Shown in pieces: positions 23,377 through 33,003 of a DNA stretch of 64,000 nucleotides (position 1 is its first letter; every line of letters begins with the position of its first letter). Made by a program: the position numbers and the translations under genes. The DNA is from Rhodopirellula baltica SH 1 (lineage in GTDB: Bacteria; Planctomycetota; Planctomycetia; Pirellulales; Pirellulaceae). The notes under the pieces are model-generated. The model searched no databases, was not told the DNA's origin, and worked only from the letters and a program-made list of their open reading frames with translations. Location of the stretch: contig NC_005027.1 of assembly GCF_000196115.1 (NCBI RefSeq), forward strand, positions 1,674,001 through 1,738,000, written 5' to 3'.

Positions 23377-25431
23377 ATGCGTTCCCGCCATCTTCTGTGT
23401 TTGTTCGTTGGACTGATGGTTTGGTCCAATTCGCTCGCACCCACCCCAGCCAACGCTGCGGACTCCGCCAGCCAACCAAACATTCTTTTCGTCTTGTACG
23501 ATGATCTTGGTTGGGGCGATCTGGGGTGCTACTACCAGAACGAATCCAAGCATGATCGCACGCACCAAACACCGCACTGGGATGCGATGGCTGCCGAAGG
23601 TCTGCAGATGCGGAACCACTATTGCCCGGCTCCCGTGTGCGCCCCCAGCCGCGCGTCGCTGTTGACCGGCGTGCATCAGGGACATGCGTCGATCCGAGAC
23701 AATCAGTTCGACAAAGCGTTGCCCGACGTTCCGACGGTCGCATCGGTTCTGAAAAGCGTTGGCTACACGACCGCGCTCGTCGGTAAGTATGGTTTGCAGG
23801 GCGAAGGCAACAGCGCCGAAAATTGGCCTGCGTACCCGACCAAACGCGGCTTTGACGAATTCTTTGGCTATGTGCGTCACCGCGACGGCCACAACCACTA
23901 TCCCGCCGACAAGTGGCCGATTGCCAATGGCGACGCACACGCCAACCCCGTCGAGTTGTGGCACAACGACGATGAAATCTCATCTCAACTGAAAGGCTGC
24001 TACACGGCTGATTTGTTCACCGCCAAAACAAAAAGGTTCTTGGTTGAACACCAATCGCAATCCGCCGACGATCCGTTCTTCGTCTTTCTTTCTTACGACA
24101 CACCTCACGCATCAATCCAATATCCCTCGGCGCCCTATCCAGAAGGCAAAGGCGTCAACGGCGGCGTGCAGTGGCTCGGTGAGACCGAACGCATGATTAA
24201 CACGGTCGGACCGATCGATTCCTACAAGCACCCGGACTACGCCAACCAAGGTTGGACAGATGCCGAGGTCCGGTTCGCGACCAGCGTCCGACGGCTCGAC
24301 GATTTGATGGGTGACCTGTTGCAAACACTTCGTGACCTGGAACTCGAAGAAAATACCCTGGTAGTTTTTTCCAGTGACAACGGGCCGCATAGCGAGTCCT
24401 ATATTCAAAACGTCAACTACGCACCGACATCGTTTCAGTCTTACGGGCCGTTTGATGGGATGAAGCGAGATTGTTATGAGGGTGGGATCCGCGTCCCGAC
24501 CGTTGCTTGGTGGCCTGGAAAGATTGCAGCTGGAATCGATCAAAGCCCAAGCCAATTCCACGATTGGTTGACCACCTTTGCTGATTTGGCGGGAGCAAAC
24601 GTTCCGGCTCGAGCGGACGGTGTTTCGCTGGTTCCTACGTTGTTGCAGAAGGGCCAGCAAGCTACTCCGACCACTTACGTCGAGTACTTCAACGGAGGCA
24701 AGACGCCGAACTACGAAGACTACGAGCCATCACGCCGCGGTGCTCGTCGTGGTCAGATGCAAGCAATCTTCATGGACGGCTACAAAGGCGTTCGGCACAA
24801 CATCCAATCGCATGCGGATCCGTTTGAGATCTACGACGTCGCCAAAGATCCTGGCGAAGCCAACAATTTGGCTGGGACGTCACCCGAGATGGAAAAGCTG
24901 CAACAACGAATGCATGACCGGGTGCTTCAGCTTCGATCGGCCAACGCGACTGCCGAACGTCCTTACGATGGCGAACCCATCCCGGCGGACGAATCATTGA
25001 ATGCTGATGCTCCGATGGTGGTCAATTATTGTCCGACCAAAACATCCATCGTTTCGCGTTTGGATCCTGCTCAATCGACGAAGGTCGACATTGAAGGATT
25101 GGATCTCGCCGACGCTGTTCGCTCAGCCGGCCAAGGCAACGCACGCGTGCAAACGGTTCTGAATGTCGCCAAAACAGGGCGATACGAGTTGCGATTGAAG
25201 GCGACCGGCGATGCTGTTTTGAGAGTGCATGATGCTGCTTTGATTGACACCACCGGCCATGACAAAACGGATGCATCGGTTGAAGTCACGCTGGAAGCTG
25301 GTACGCACCCGGTTGACATGATCGTCCGTTTGGCGGGCAATGATTCCGTTCCCGCATTGGAACTGAACGAGCTGCCAGACGCTCCGAAAAAGTCACGCAA
25401 ACCAGCCAAACAGAAAAGGAAATCCAAATGA
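23377..25431 (+). CDS. Exported sulfatase (formylglycine-type)
   Basis: 684-residue secreted arylsulfatase-like enzyme that removes sulfate esters, probably from marine polysaccharides. The signal peptide covers about residues 1-28 (ending ANA). The sulfatase signature is CAPSRASLLTG from Cys88, the residue expected to be converted to formylglycine by an anaerobic or FGE-type maturase. Metal site: NILFVLYDDLGWGDLG near 35-50, and VFSSDNGPH near 330. The C-terminus (from about residue 570) is an extra beta domain, and the protein ends in a Lys-rich tail (KSRKPAKQKRKSK). The stop overlaps the next gene by 4 bases. Confidence 0.95.
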   Translation: MRSRHLLCLFVGLMVWSNSLAPTPANAADSASQPNILFVLYDDLGWGDLGCYYQNESKHDRTHQTPHWDAMAAEGLQMRNHYCPAPVCAPSRASLLTGVHQGHASIRDNQFDKALPDVPTVASVLKSVGYTTALVGKYGLQGEGNSAENWPAYPTKRGFDEFFGYVRHRDGHNHYPADKWPIANGDAHANPVELWHNDDEISSQLKGCYTADLFTAKTKRFLVEHQSQSADDPFFVFLSYDTPHASIQYPSAPYPEGKGVNGGVQWLGETERMINTVGPIDSYKHPDYANQGWTDAEVRFATSVRRLDDLMGDLLQTLRDLELEENTLVVFSSDNGPHSESYIQNVNYAPTSFQSYGPFDGMKRDCYEGGIRVPTVAWWPGKIAAGIDQSPSQFHDWLTTFADLAGANVPARADGVSLVPTLLQKGQQATPTTYVEYFNGGKTPNYEDYEPSRRGARRGQMQAIFMDGYKGVRHNIQSHADPFEIYDVAKDPGEANNLAGTSPEMEKLQQRMHDRVLQLRSANATAERPYDGEPIPADESLNADAPMVVNYCPTKTSIVSRLDPAQSTKVDIEGLDLADAVRSAGQGNARVQTVLNVAKTGRYELRLKATGDAVLRVHDAALIDTTGHDKTDASVEVTLEAGTHPVDMIVRLAGNDSVPALELNELPDAPKKSRKPAKQKRKSK

Positions 25432-26390
25432 CCACTCCTGCCGAACCGCTTCGTTATGCAATTTTGGGAAGTGGGGCGGTGGGCGGTTTGTACGGAGCCA
25501 TGTTGGCCCGATCCGGATGCGACGTGCACTTTCTGTTGCATTCGGATTTTGAGCATGTTCGCGAAAACGGATTGCGCATCGACAGTGTGCTGGGCGACTT
25601 TGTCTTGGAGTCGCCGCAGGTCTACGATTCGGTCGAATCGATGCCGAAATGCGATGTCGTGATCATCGCGCTGAAGTCGACTCGCAATGCGCTGTTGGAC
25701 GAGTGGCTGCCGCGAGTCGTCGCTGATGATGGCGTGGTGCTGACCCTGCAAAACGGGTTGGATGTCGAAGCGGATGTGCGGCGGACGATTCCCGCCGGAC
25801 GAGTTCTCGGCGGTTGCTGTTTCCTTTGCAGCAACAAAGTTGGGCCGGGCCATATCCACCACTTGGATTACGGGCGGATCGCGTTTGGTGCCTACCAGGA
25901 AGCTGGTGTGGATCCGTTGCGTGCCAATGAGGTGGGCCGCCGCATCGAAGCGGACATGCAATCAGCAGGCATCGACGCGAATTGGAGCGATGATTTGGCG
26001 AAGACACGTTGGCGAAAGTTGATGTGGAATATCCCTTTCAATGGATTGTCGGTTGTTTTGGATGCTTCAACGGATCGAATCATCGGCTCGCAACCTGGTC
26101 GCGACTTGGCAAATCAGCTGATCGCGGAAGTTCACGCCGGTGCCGCGGCATGCGGCGTGGAGATCGACGAAAAGGCAATTCGGGCAACGATGGAACACAC
26201 CGAAACCATGGTTCCCTACGACAGCAGCATGCGGTTGGACTTTCTGGCCAAGCGACCGATGGAAGTCGAAGCGATCTTTGGCAACCCGCTGCGAGCGATC
26301 GGAGATCGTGCGAGCGAAATCGCTCCGTCGATTTCGATGCTGTATCAACAGCTCGCGTTTTTCAACGAAGCGATTTGCCAAGACGCTTGA
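25428..26390 (+). CDS. 2-dehydropantoate 2-reductase-like protein (ketopantoate reductase)
   Basis: 320-residue NADPH-dependent reductase of the ApbA/PanE family, which reduces ketopantoate to pantoate in coenzyme A synthesis. N-terminal Rossmann GSGAVGGLYGAML; middle VLTLQNGLDVE and the GGCCFLCSNKVGPGHI strand; C-terminal KTRWRKLMWNIPFNGLSV with the catalytic-lysine region, matching the family. Cytoplasmic. It overlaps the sulfatase gene by 4 bases (ATGA), which is an odd partnership: either the pair is a chance operon or this is a paralogue acting on another 2-keto compound. I therefore do not give a gene symbol. Confidence 0.87.
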   Translation: MTTPAEPLRYAILGSGAVGGLYGAMLARSGCDVHFLLHSDFEHVRENGLRIDSVLGDFVLESPQVYDSVESMPKCDVVIIALKSTRNALLDEWLPRVVADDGVVLTLQNGLDVEADVRRTIPAGRVLGGCCFLCSNKVGPGHIHHLDYGRIAFGAYQEAGVDPLRANEVGRRIEADMQSAGIDANWSDDLAKTRWRKLMWNIPFNGLSVVLDASTDRIIGSQPGRDLANQLIAEVHAGAAACGVEIDEKAIRATMEHTETMVPYDSSMRLDFLAKRPMEVEAIFGNPLRAIGDRASEIAPSISMLYQQLAFFNEAICQDA

Positions 26391-26393
26391 ACG

Positions 26394-28529
26394 TTATCCA
26401 AGAGCCTTCTTGGAGACGGCGATTCGTTTGCGATCGAGGTCAATTTCGAGGACTTTGACTTTGACAACATCGCCGACCGAAACGACTTCGGAAGGATCGC
26501 TGACGAATTGGTTGGCCAACTGAGAAACGTGGATCAGTCCGTCTTGGTGGACACCGAGATCGATGAACGCGCCGAAGTGCGTCACGTTGGTGATGACGCC
26601 TTCCAGCACCATTCCTTCGCGAAGATCTTCCATCGATTGGACCGAATCATCGAACTGGGCGACTTTGAATTCGCTTCGCGGATCGCGGCCAGGTTTGCCC
26701 AGTTCCGCGATGATGTCACGGATGGTTGGAATGCCGAAGCGATCGTCGACAAATGAATCGGGTTGCAGTTTTTGGCTGAGCGTCGCGTTGCCAACCAACG
26801 TCTTCACGTCGGCATGGAGCTGCTTGGCCATGCGACTGACCAGCGTGTAGCTTTCCGGGTGCACGGCGGAATTGTCGAGAGGTTCATCACCACCGCGAAT
26901 TCGCAAAAAGCCGGCGGCTTGTTCGAAGGCTTTCTTGCCAAGTTTGGGTACCTTGGTCAATTCCTTTCGGCTGCCGAAACGCCCGTTTGTGTCGCGATAC
27001 TGAACGATGTTCTCGGCCAATTTCGGTCCGATGCCGGCCACTCGCGACAGCAAAGGAACGCTTGCCATATTCAAGTCGACGCCGACGCGGTTCACGCAGC
27101 TTTCGACGGTTCGATCGAGGCACTTGCGAAGCTGGGTCTGATTCACGTCGTGTTGGTACTGCCCCACACCGATTGATTTCGGATCGGTCTTGACCAATTC
27201 CGCCAGCGGATCTTGCAGGCGGCGTGCGATGCTGATGGCACCACGAACGGTGACGTCCAAATCGGGGAATTCTTTGCCAGCCAGTTCGCTGGCCGAATAG
27301 ATCGACGCACCAGATTCGCTGACCATCACCTTGGTCACATCGAGTTTGTTGTCGCGAATGAGTTGACCGACAAAGGCATCGGTTTCTCGCGAGGCGGTCC
27401 CGTTGCCAATTGCGATCAGTTCAACATTGTGTTTCTTTATGAGTGCGAGTAGCTGTTTTGATGCTCCGGCAGTGTCGGATTTGGGCGGCGTTGGATAGAT
27501 CGTGGTGTTGGCCAAGAACTTTCCCGTGCCATCGACCACGGCAACTTTGCATCCGGTGCGAAAACCGGGATCGATACCGATCGTCACGCGAGGACCGGCG
27601 GGAGGCGACATCAGAAGCTCGTGCAGGTTTTTTCCAAACACATCGATGGCTTCTTCGTCGGCTTTCTCTTTTAACATTTGCAGGACGGTGGACTGCGTTG
27701 CCGGTTGAAGCAAACGTTGAAAACAGTCTTCTGCGGCTGATTCGAGTTCTCTAGCGAATTCGAAGGAGCGGTTCTGGATGAAAGTGGATTTGACATGCGA
27801 GATGGCTCGGTCTTCTTCCATTTTCAGCCCGACACGCAGAACACCCTCCGCTTCGCCACGCAACATCGCAAGCAATCGGTGACCGGGAATGCGAGAGGCT
27901 GATTCGGAACGATCCAGGTAGGCTTCGTATTTGTCCGCTTCGTCCTTCTTACCGCGTTTGACGGCTGATGTGATCTGTCCGAACTTGGTTCCCTTTTCGA
28001 CCATCCATTCGCGAACCGTTGGATCCTCGCTCCACTGTTCGGCAACGATGTCGAGAGCGCCCGCCAGAGCCGCATCGGTGTCAGCGACATCCAGTTCTTG
28101 GTTGACGAATGACTGCAGCGTTTGCTGCTTCGATTGGGGAAGTTTGGTTTGCTTCAGCAGCAGATCCGCCAGTGGTTGCAAACCTTTTTCGCGTGCGATC
28201 GTCGCTCGGGTTCGGCGTTTGGGTTTGTACGGCAGGTACAAAGCTTCCAGAGTTCGCAGATCTGTGCAGGCTTCGATCTGTTTGCGCAGTTCAGCGGTCA
28301 GGGCACCTTGCTCTTCGATTGTGTTTAAGACGGTGGCCTTTCGAGCGAGCAGCGCGGTGTGCTTTTCGAGCGCGTCTTCGATCGCGCGTAGAGCGATTTC
28401 GTCTAGTCCGCCGGTGACCTCTTTGCGATACCGTGCAATGAAAGGGATCGTGTTGCCGGCTTCGAGTAACTCGATGACCGCGGCGACTTGTTTCTCAGGA
28501 AGATTCAGTTCACGAGCGATGGATTGCAT
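26394..28529 (-). CDS. tex: Tex-family RNA-binding transcription accessory protein
   Basis: 711-residue protein with the full Tex layout: N-terminal helical region (IPFIARYRKEVTGGLDE), a YqgF/RNase H-like domain (TIGIDPGFRTGCKVAVVD), helix-hairpin-helix motifs (LNMASVPLLSRVAGIGP, and KLGKKAFEQAAGFLRI), and a C-terminal S1 RNA-binding domain (LEGVITNVTHFGAFIDLG). Tex proteins bind nucleic acids and affect transcription and RNA turnover; in some species they are linked to toxin expression. ATG at 28529 begins the standard N-terminus; the frame opens further to 28646 but would overlap the upstream gene. No clear ribosome site precedes it. Slightly shorter than many Tex proteins. Confidence 0.94.
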   Translation of the reverse strand: MQSIARELNLPEKQVAAVIELLEAGNTIPFIARYRKEVTGGLDEIALRAIEDALEKHTALLARKATVLNTIEEQGALTAELRKQIEACTDLRTLEALYLPYKPKRRTRATIAREKGLQPLADLLLKQTKLPQSKQQTLQSFVNQELDVADTDAALAGALDIVAEQWSEDPTVREWMVEKGTKFGQITSAVKRGKKDEADKYEAYLDRSESASRIPGHRLLAMLRGEAEGVLRVGLKMEEDRAISHVKSTFIQNRSFEFARELESAAEDCFQRLLQPATQSTVLQMLKEKADEEAIDVFGKNLHELLMSPPAGPRVTIGIDPGFRTGCKVAVVDGTGKFLANTTIYPTPPKSDTAGASKQLLALIKKHNVELIAIGNGTASRETDAFVGQLIRDNKLDVTKVMVSESGASIYSASELAGKEFPDLDVTVRGAISIARRLQDPLAELVKTDPKSIGVGQYQHDVNQTQLRKCLDRTVESCVNRVGVDLNMASVPLLSRVAGIGPKLAENIVQYRDTNGRFGSRKELTKVPKLGKKAFEQAAGFLRIRGGDEPLDNSAVHPESYTLVSRMAKQLHADVKTLVGNATLSQKLQPDSFVDDRFGIPTIRDIIAELGKPGRDPRSEFKVAQFDDSVQSMEDLREGMVLEGVITNVTHFGAFIDLGVHQDGLIHVSQLANQFVSDPSEVVSVGDVVKVKVLEIDLDRKRIAVSKKALG

Positions 28530-28617
28530 AGGACGGACGTCAGTGCTGCGAAAGGTTGCGAAGTCGAGGGTGGACCGGAAAATCATTTCGGATGAAACGA
28601 TCGAGCGGCAGTGATAC

Positions 28618-29157
28618 TCAAGCGTGCCGCCGTTGTGCCATCTCAAAATGGTGTTTCACGGCGCGGCCGCTGATGGTTGTCTTATCCAACAGCTCTTTGG
28701 TGATCGCGCGGATCGCCTCGATGTTGGCTTCGTCGTTGAGAATGTGTTCTGTTTTCGAAAGCATGCGTTTCAGGAGTGTTTCATGCTGTCGCTGCGACGC
28801 CGCTCGCGTGCACAATCGCGCCGAGACCTCTCGCAAGTCTTGCGATGCACCCGCCGGACAATAGACTCCGGTGAAGCGAGATTCGGAAACCATCCCAGCC
28901 AACAAGACCAACACGTCGTCTTCGAGTTGGTCCTTGCTGCCTTTGGATCGGCCCTTTTTGATCTCGCAAGTGCCAAGCCGAGAGCCTCCAAATTGGAGCT
29001 TGCCGGGTGCGATGGTGACTTTTTGAATGCTTCGTCCGACCGCCATCGCCATCACCGCGTGACCGGCTTCGTGGTACGCGGTTGCGACGGTTTCTTTGGA
29101 AGCGGACGTGGCGGGTGGTGATTCCCCGTGTTCGGTCGTGCCTTCGTTCGATTTCAT
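28618..29157 (-). CDS. Stand-alone FtsH-peptidase-like (M41) protein
   Basis: 179-residue protein containing only the peptidase part of FtsH: the zinc motif HEAGH at residues 29-33 (AYHEAGHAVMAMAVG), followed by helical sequence with ASQDLREVSARL and a C-terminal KRMLSKTEHIL region. The AAA ATPase and membrane segments of FtsH are absent. It lies about 90 bases upstream of tex on the same strand. ATG at 29157 chosen; a longer start at 29202 is possible. Without an ATPase it could be a small soluble protease, or a regulator. I see HEAGH and the M41-like pattern but cannot verify the third zinc ligand. Confidence 0.78.
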   Translation of the reverse strand: MKSNEGTTEHGESPPATSASKETVATAYHEAGHAVMAMAVGRSIQKVTIAPGKLQFGGSRLGTCEIKKGRSKGSKDQLEDDVLVLLAGMVSESRFTGVYCPAGASQDLREVSARLCTRAASQRQHETLLKRMLSKTEHILNDEANIEAIRAITKELLDKTTISGRAVKHHFEMAQRRHA

Positions 29158-29462
29158 CGCGGCAGTATAGGTGAGAGAAGGTGCAACAGCGATTCCCGGC
29201 AAGTCGATCTCTGCGTCGTTTCGCTAGCGAGAGCATTCCGTTCGTGACGTCTCGTTCAGACGAAAGTAGCAACTTGGGATTTCAGCGACTTCTGGGGCGA
29301 TCTGATTAGCAGATCTGCCAGGGCGAATTTCCTGGGCGATCTTGGTGGTAACGCTGGCCCGCTCCGCTCTGTTAAAATGTGCGGTCCAGGGGATCTGCCA
29401 CGTGCCGATTCACCCGCGTCTGTTTGGTCGCTCCCATCCCCCACCCCACTCAGAAGATTGCT

Positions 29463-30821
29463 ATGGAACGCCGTTCTTTTCTTGCCGCCAGCGCCGCAGC
29501 TGCCACCGTTGTTGCCACCCAAGCCAAATCTGCTCGAGCCGATGAAAAGCAACGCCCTCGCCGCGTCGCTTTGATTGGTTGCGGTTGGTATGGCAAATGT
29601 GATTTGTTGCAGCTGATCAACATCGAACCCGTCGAAGTGGTTTCGTTGTGCGACGTCGATCAAAAGTTGCTCGAAGAATGCGCCGATCTAATCGCCTCAC
29701 GGCAAAAGTCCGGCAATCGACCTGAAACGTTCGCAAGCTACGAAGAGCTGCTCGCCAAGAAGAACGTGGACATCGTTTTGGTTGACACGCCCGATCATTG
29801 GCACGCTCTACCGATGATCGCTGCGGTCGAAGCAGGTGCCGATGTTTACGTTCAGAAGCCAACTGGCGTCGACACGCTGGAAAGCAAAGCGATGTTGGAC
29901 GCGGCACGTCGGACGGGACGAGTCGTGCAAGTGGGAACGCAGCGTCGAAGCACGCCGCACTTGATCGACGCGAAAAAGAACGTCGTCGATGCCGGGTTGC
30001 TTGGGAACGTCGCCTTTGCCGAAGTGTGTTGTTACTACCACATGCGAGCGAACTCGAATCCACCGGCGATCGATCCGCCACCGCACTTGGACTACGAAGC
30101 TTGGACAGGACCGGCGCCGATGCGTCCTTACACTGAGCTGACTCATCCACGCAAATGGCGTGCGTTCATGGAGTATGGAAATGGAATCGTCGGTGACATG
30201 TGTGTTCACATGTTGGACTTGGTGCGATGGCAATTGGACTTGGGTTGGCCCAAGCGAATTAGCAGCGTGGGCGGGATCATGGTTCAGAAAGATTCGCTTG
30301 CCAATATCACGGACACACAAACGGCGACGTTTGACTTCGACGGTTTGGACGTTGTTTGGACACACCGAAGCTGGGGCAGTGCTCCCGATCCCGAGTATCC
30401 TTGGGCGGCCAAGATCTACGGCGACAAGGGCACGCTGAAGTTAAGCGTGAACAAGTTTGAATTTGAACCTCGCGGTGGCGGCAAGAAGCTGTCGGGCGAG
30501 GCGGTGATCGAGACTGACAAGTACCTAACGGATGTTACTGATAAAGAGAAGTGGGCGCTCGAACTGCACGTCGCCTCGGCCATTCGGGGTCACATGCGTG
30601 ACTTCCTCAACGCGATTGACAACCGTTCCAAACCGGTCGCCGATATTCAACAAGGTCACATCAGCAGTGCGTCTTGCTTCATGGCAAACGTGGCGATGGA
30701 ACTAGGTCGAACGCTCGAGTTTGATCCGGAAACACATACGATTGTGGATGATGAAGAAGCGACCAAAAAGATAAAAAGAAGCTATCGAGCACCTTATCAG
30801 CACCCCGCCGATACGGCATGA
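29463..30821 (+). CDS. TAT-exported Gfo/Idh/MocA-family oxidoreductase
   Basis: 452-residue oxidoreductase with a twin-arginine leader (MERRSFLAAS, about 28 residues, ending near ARA). Rossmann part: RRVALIGCGWYG; family signature region QKPTGVDTLESK instead of EKP; then a glucose-fructose-oxidoreductase-like C-terminal domain (HPRKWRAFMEYGNGIVGDMCVHMLD). Probably exported folded with its nucleotide bound, and acts on sugars or similar compounds in the periplasm. The longer frame starting at 29379 is rejected because the TAT leader begins at the ATG at 29463. Single gene; substrate unknown. Confidence 0.92.
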   Translation: MERRSFLAASAAAATVVATQAKSARADEKQRPRRVALIGCGWYGKCDLLQLINIEPVEVVSLCDVDQKLLEECADLIASRQKSGNRPETFASYEELLAKKNVDIVLVDTPDHWHALPMIAAVEAGADVYVQKPTGVDTLESKAMLDAARRTGRVVQVGTQRRSTPHLIDAKKNVVDAGLLGNVAFAEVCCYYHMRANSNPPAIDPPPHLDYEAWTGPAPMRPYTELTHPRKWRAFMEYGNGIVGDMCVHMLDLVRWQLDLGWPKRISSVGGIMVQKDSLANITDTQTATFDFDGLDVVWTHRSWGSAPDPEYPWAAKIYGDKGTLKLSVNKFEFEPRGGGKKLSGEAVIETDKYLTDVTDKEKWALELHVASAIRGHMRDFLNAIDNRSKPVADIQQGHISSASCFMANVAMELGRTLEFDPETHTIVDDEEATKKIKRSYRAPYQHPADTA

Positions 30822-30964
30822 TCGTCTCGCGGATCCTGCCTGCCAAAGAAGTCATGGTGTGATTTGAAGTAGTTTCGGCATCCTGGAATTCGTCACGGTT
30901 GTCGCATCGAAATCGGTGCGAACGCTTGATTCCTAAGTGTTTGTTCTTTCCTTGAGGGTGCGCG

Positions 30965-32551
30965 ATGAATTTTAGATGGATACGGAGCCAACTCGGCATT
31001 GTGGCTTTGGTTTTGCTGAGCGCAAATGGACATGCGGTTGACGCTGATGATCCGACGCCCGGATACAATCACAAGATTCCGCAGCAAATCCTCACGCCGG
31101 ACGTGGTCGAGACCAAACTGCTCGGAGAGTTGACTTTTGATGATGGGCGCCCCGACGAAGCGACCACCAAGAAACTGTATGACTTTCTCACCGTCGTGCG
31201 TGGAACGGAAGCTTTTTTGAACGGAATCCCCGCTACATCGATCGAAGGGCTTCGGTTAGGACACATTGAATTGGGACTGAAAACATCCAGCCAATTCATG
31301 ATCATGGATCGCCTTTTAGATTCCAACCCGCTCTTTTTGACCGGCAACACAGACACCGTGTATTGCTCGGGATTCTTGGATCTCAAACGCGATGGGCCGA
31401 CCGTTGTGGAGGTGCCGGAAAAATGTGGTCCAGGCACCGTCAACGACGCGTTCTTTCGGTTTGTCATTGATATGGGAGTTCCGGGGCCAGACCGCGGTAG
31501 CGGTGGGAAATACTTGATTCTGCCACCCGACCATGACGGCGAATGGGTAGGACCAATTGGCGGAAAAGCAACCGAAATCGATGGCGAAACATACTTCGTG
31601 GTTCAATCAACCAGTTGGGTGAATTGGGTGATTCTCCGTGGCTTCCTGGTCGACGGAAAACCTGATGCGTCTGCGGAAATGTTTCGCAACGGTTTGAAAG
31701 TCTATCCGCTTTCCATGAAGTCGAACCCACCCGCGATGAAATTCGTCAGCGGATCGGAAAAGACGTTCAACACCATTCACGCGAATACATTTGAGTTTTA
31801 CGAGGAATTGGCCACGGTGATCCAACGAGAACCTGTGACCATGCTTGATCCTGAATTGCGTGGGATCTTTGCCGCGATCGGTATTGAAAAAGGAAAAGAG
31901 TTTTCTCCAGATGAGAAGGAAAGACGACTGCTGACGGAGGCGGTAGCGATTGGCAATGCCACTGCGCGTTCAATTGTTTTCAGGCCGCGGTTAACTGGCG
32001 TGAAATACTACTCTGGTAGTGCATGGATGACCGCATTCATCGGAGGAGACTATAAGTGGCTCAAAGACGGTGGTCGTGGTGGACGCAACCTCGATGCAAG
32101 AACGTTGTTCTTTTATCAGGCGACGGTCAATACACCGGCCATGGTTCTGAAGATGACAGGCAAGGGGTCACAATATGCCTATGCTGCGGTCGATCAAGAA
32201 GGGCGTTACTTGGACGGAAGTAAAACCTACAAGCTTCGCCTTCCCGCGAACGTCCCGGTGAAAGACTTCTGGTCTGTTGTCATCTACGACCCTCAGACTC
32301 GATCCGAGTTGCAGACCGGGCAATCGTTTCCAAGCAAGAATAGTAAGCGAGACGACCTGCAGACCAATCCAGACGGTTCGGTTGACCTTTACTTTGCACC
32401 GGAAAGCCCCGCCGGAAAAGAATCCAATTGGATTCAAACCGTTTCCGGAAAGGGGTGGTACACGTTGCTTCGTCTTTATGGACCGTTGGATCCGTGGTTT
32501 GAGAAGACTTGGCGTCCCGGAGAAATCGAACTCTTCGACGACGCCGATTGA
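30965..32551 (+). CDS. Exported DUF1254/DUF1214 protein
   Basis: 528-residue protein with a signal peptide (residues 1-25, cleaved near GHA). The first half matches DUF1254 (FLTGNTDTVYCSGFLDLKRDGPTVVEVPEKCG) and the second half DUF1214 (LPANVPVKDFWSVVIYDPQTRSELQ, then WIQTVSGKGWYTLLRLYGPL). Members are beta-rich, often exported, and of unclear function. RBS-like GAGGGTG at 30954-30960 precedes the ATG at 30965. No partner genes adjacent. Domain pair is clear, biological role is not. Confidence 0.9.
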   Translation: MNFRWIRSQLGIVALVLLSANGHAVDADDPTPGYNHKIPQQILTPDVVETKLLGELTFDDGRPDEATTKKLYDFLTVVRGTEAFLNGIPATSIEGLRLGHIELGLKTSSQFMIMDRLLDSNPLFLTGNTDTVYCSGFLDLKRDGPTVVEVPEKCGPGTVNDAFFRFVIDMGVPGPDRGSGGKYLILPPDHDGEWVGPIGGKATEIDGETYFVVQSTSWVNWVILRGFLVDGKPDASAEMFRNGLKVYPLSMKSNPPAMKFVSGSEKTFNTIHANTFEFYEELATVIQREPVTMLDPELRGIFAAIGIEKGKEFSPDEKERRLLTEAVAIGNATARSIVFRPRLTGVKYYSGSAWMTAFIGGDYKWLKDGGRGGRNLDARTLFFYQATVNTPAMVLKMTGKGSQYAYAAVDQEGRYLDGSKTYKLRLPANVPVKDFWSVVIYDPQTRSELQTGQSFPSKNSKRDDLQTNPDGSVDLYFAPESPAGKESNWIQTVSGKGWYTLLRLYGPLDPWFEKTWRPGEIELFDDAD

Positions 32552-32567
32552 CTCCTTTGTTTAAGTC

Positions 32568-32927
32568 CTAATTGTCGGACCACACACCGAATTCGTTGCC
32601 GGACGGATCGGTGAATTGGAAGCGGCGGCCTCCGGGGAAGGAAAATATTTCCTGGATCACGGTTCCGCCCGATGATTGAACTTTCGCCATCGTTGCTTCC
32701 AATTCATTGCTGTAGAAAACGACCAATGCGGATCCGTTGGATGTCAGCGATGACTTATCGGACTGATAGAAACCACCATCCAAGCCAGTCGATTTGTCGA
32801 AGGCGGTGTACTCGGGGCCATAGTCCGTGAATTTCCAACCAAAGCAAGTCTCAAAGAAAACCTTGGTTTTCGCCATGTCAGTGGCGGGGATCTCGATGTA
32901 GTTGATCAATTCGTGTTGGTTGGACAT
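32568..32927 (-). CDS. VOC-superfamily (glyoxalase-like) protein
   Basis: 119-residue single-module vicinal-oxygen-chelate protein: NYIEIPATDMAKTKVFFETCFGWKFTDYG at the N-terminus, ALVVFYSNELEATMAKVQSSGGTVI, and FPGGRRFQFTDPSGNEFGVWSDN at the end. This is the common subfamily with two beta-alpha-beta-beta-beta units per subunit, usually dimeric. No metal or substrate can be assigned. Cytoplasmic. Convergent with the DUF1254 gene; a 16-base gap separates the ends. Confidence 0.88.
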   Translation of the reverse strand: MSNQHELINYIEIPATDMAKTKVFFETCFGWKFTDYGPEYTAFDKSTGLDGGFYQSDKSSLTSNGSALVVFYSNELEATMAKVQSSGGTVIQEIFSFPGGRRFQFTDPSGNEFGVWSDN

Positions 32928-33003
32928 TTAGATCTCTCGGTCGCAACAAAAGAAGAGGATTTGCGAATGTAGCATTTTGATGTTGCTACGGGACGAGCCC
33001 TGT

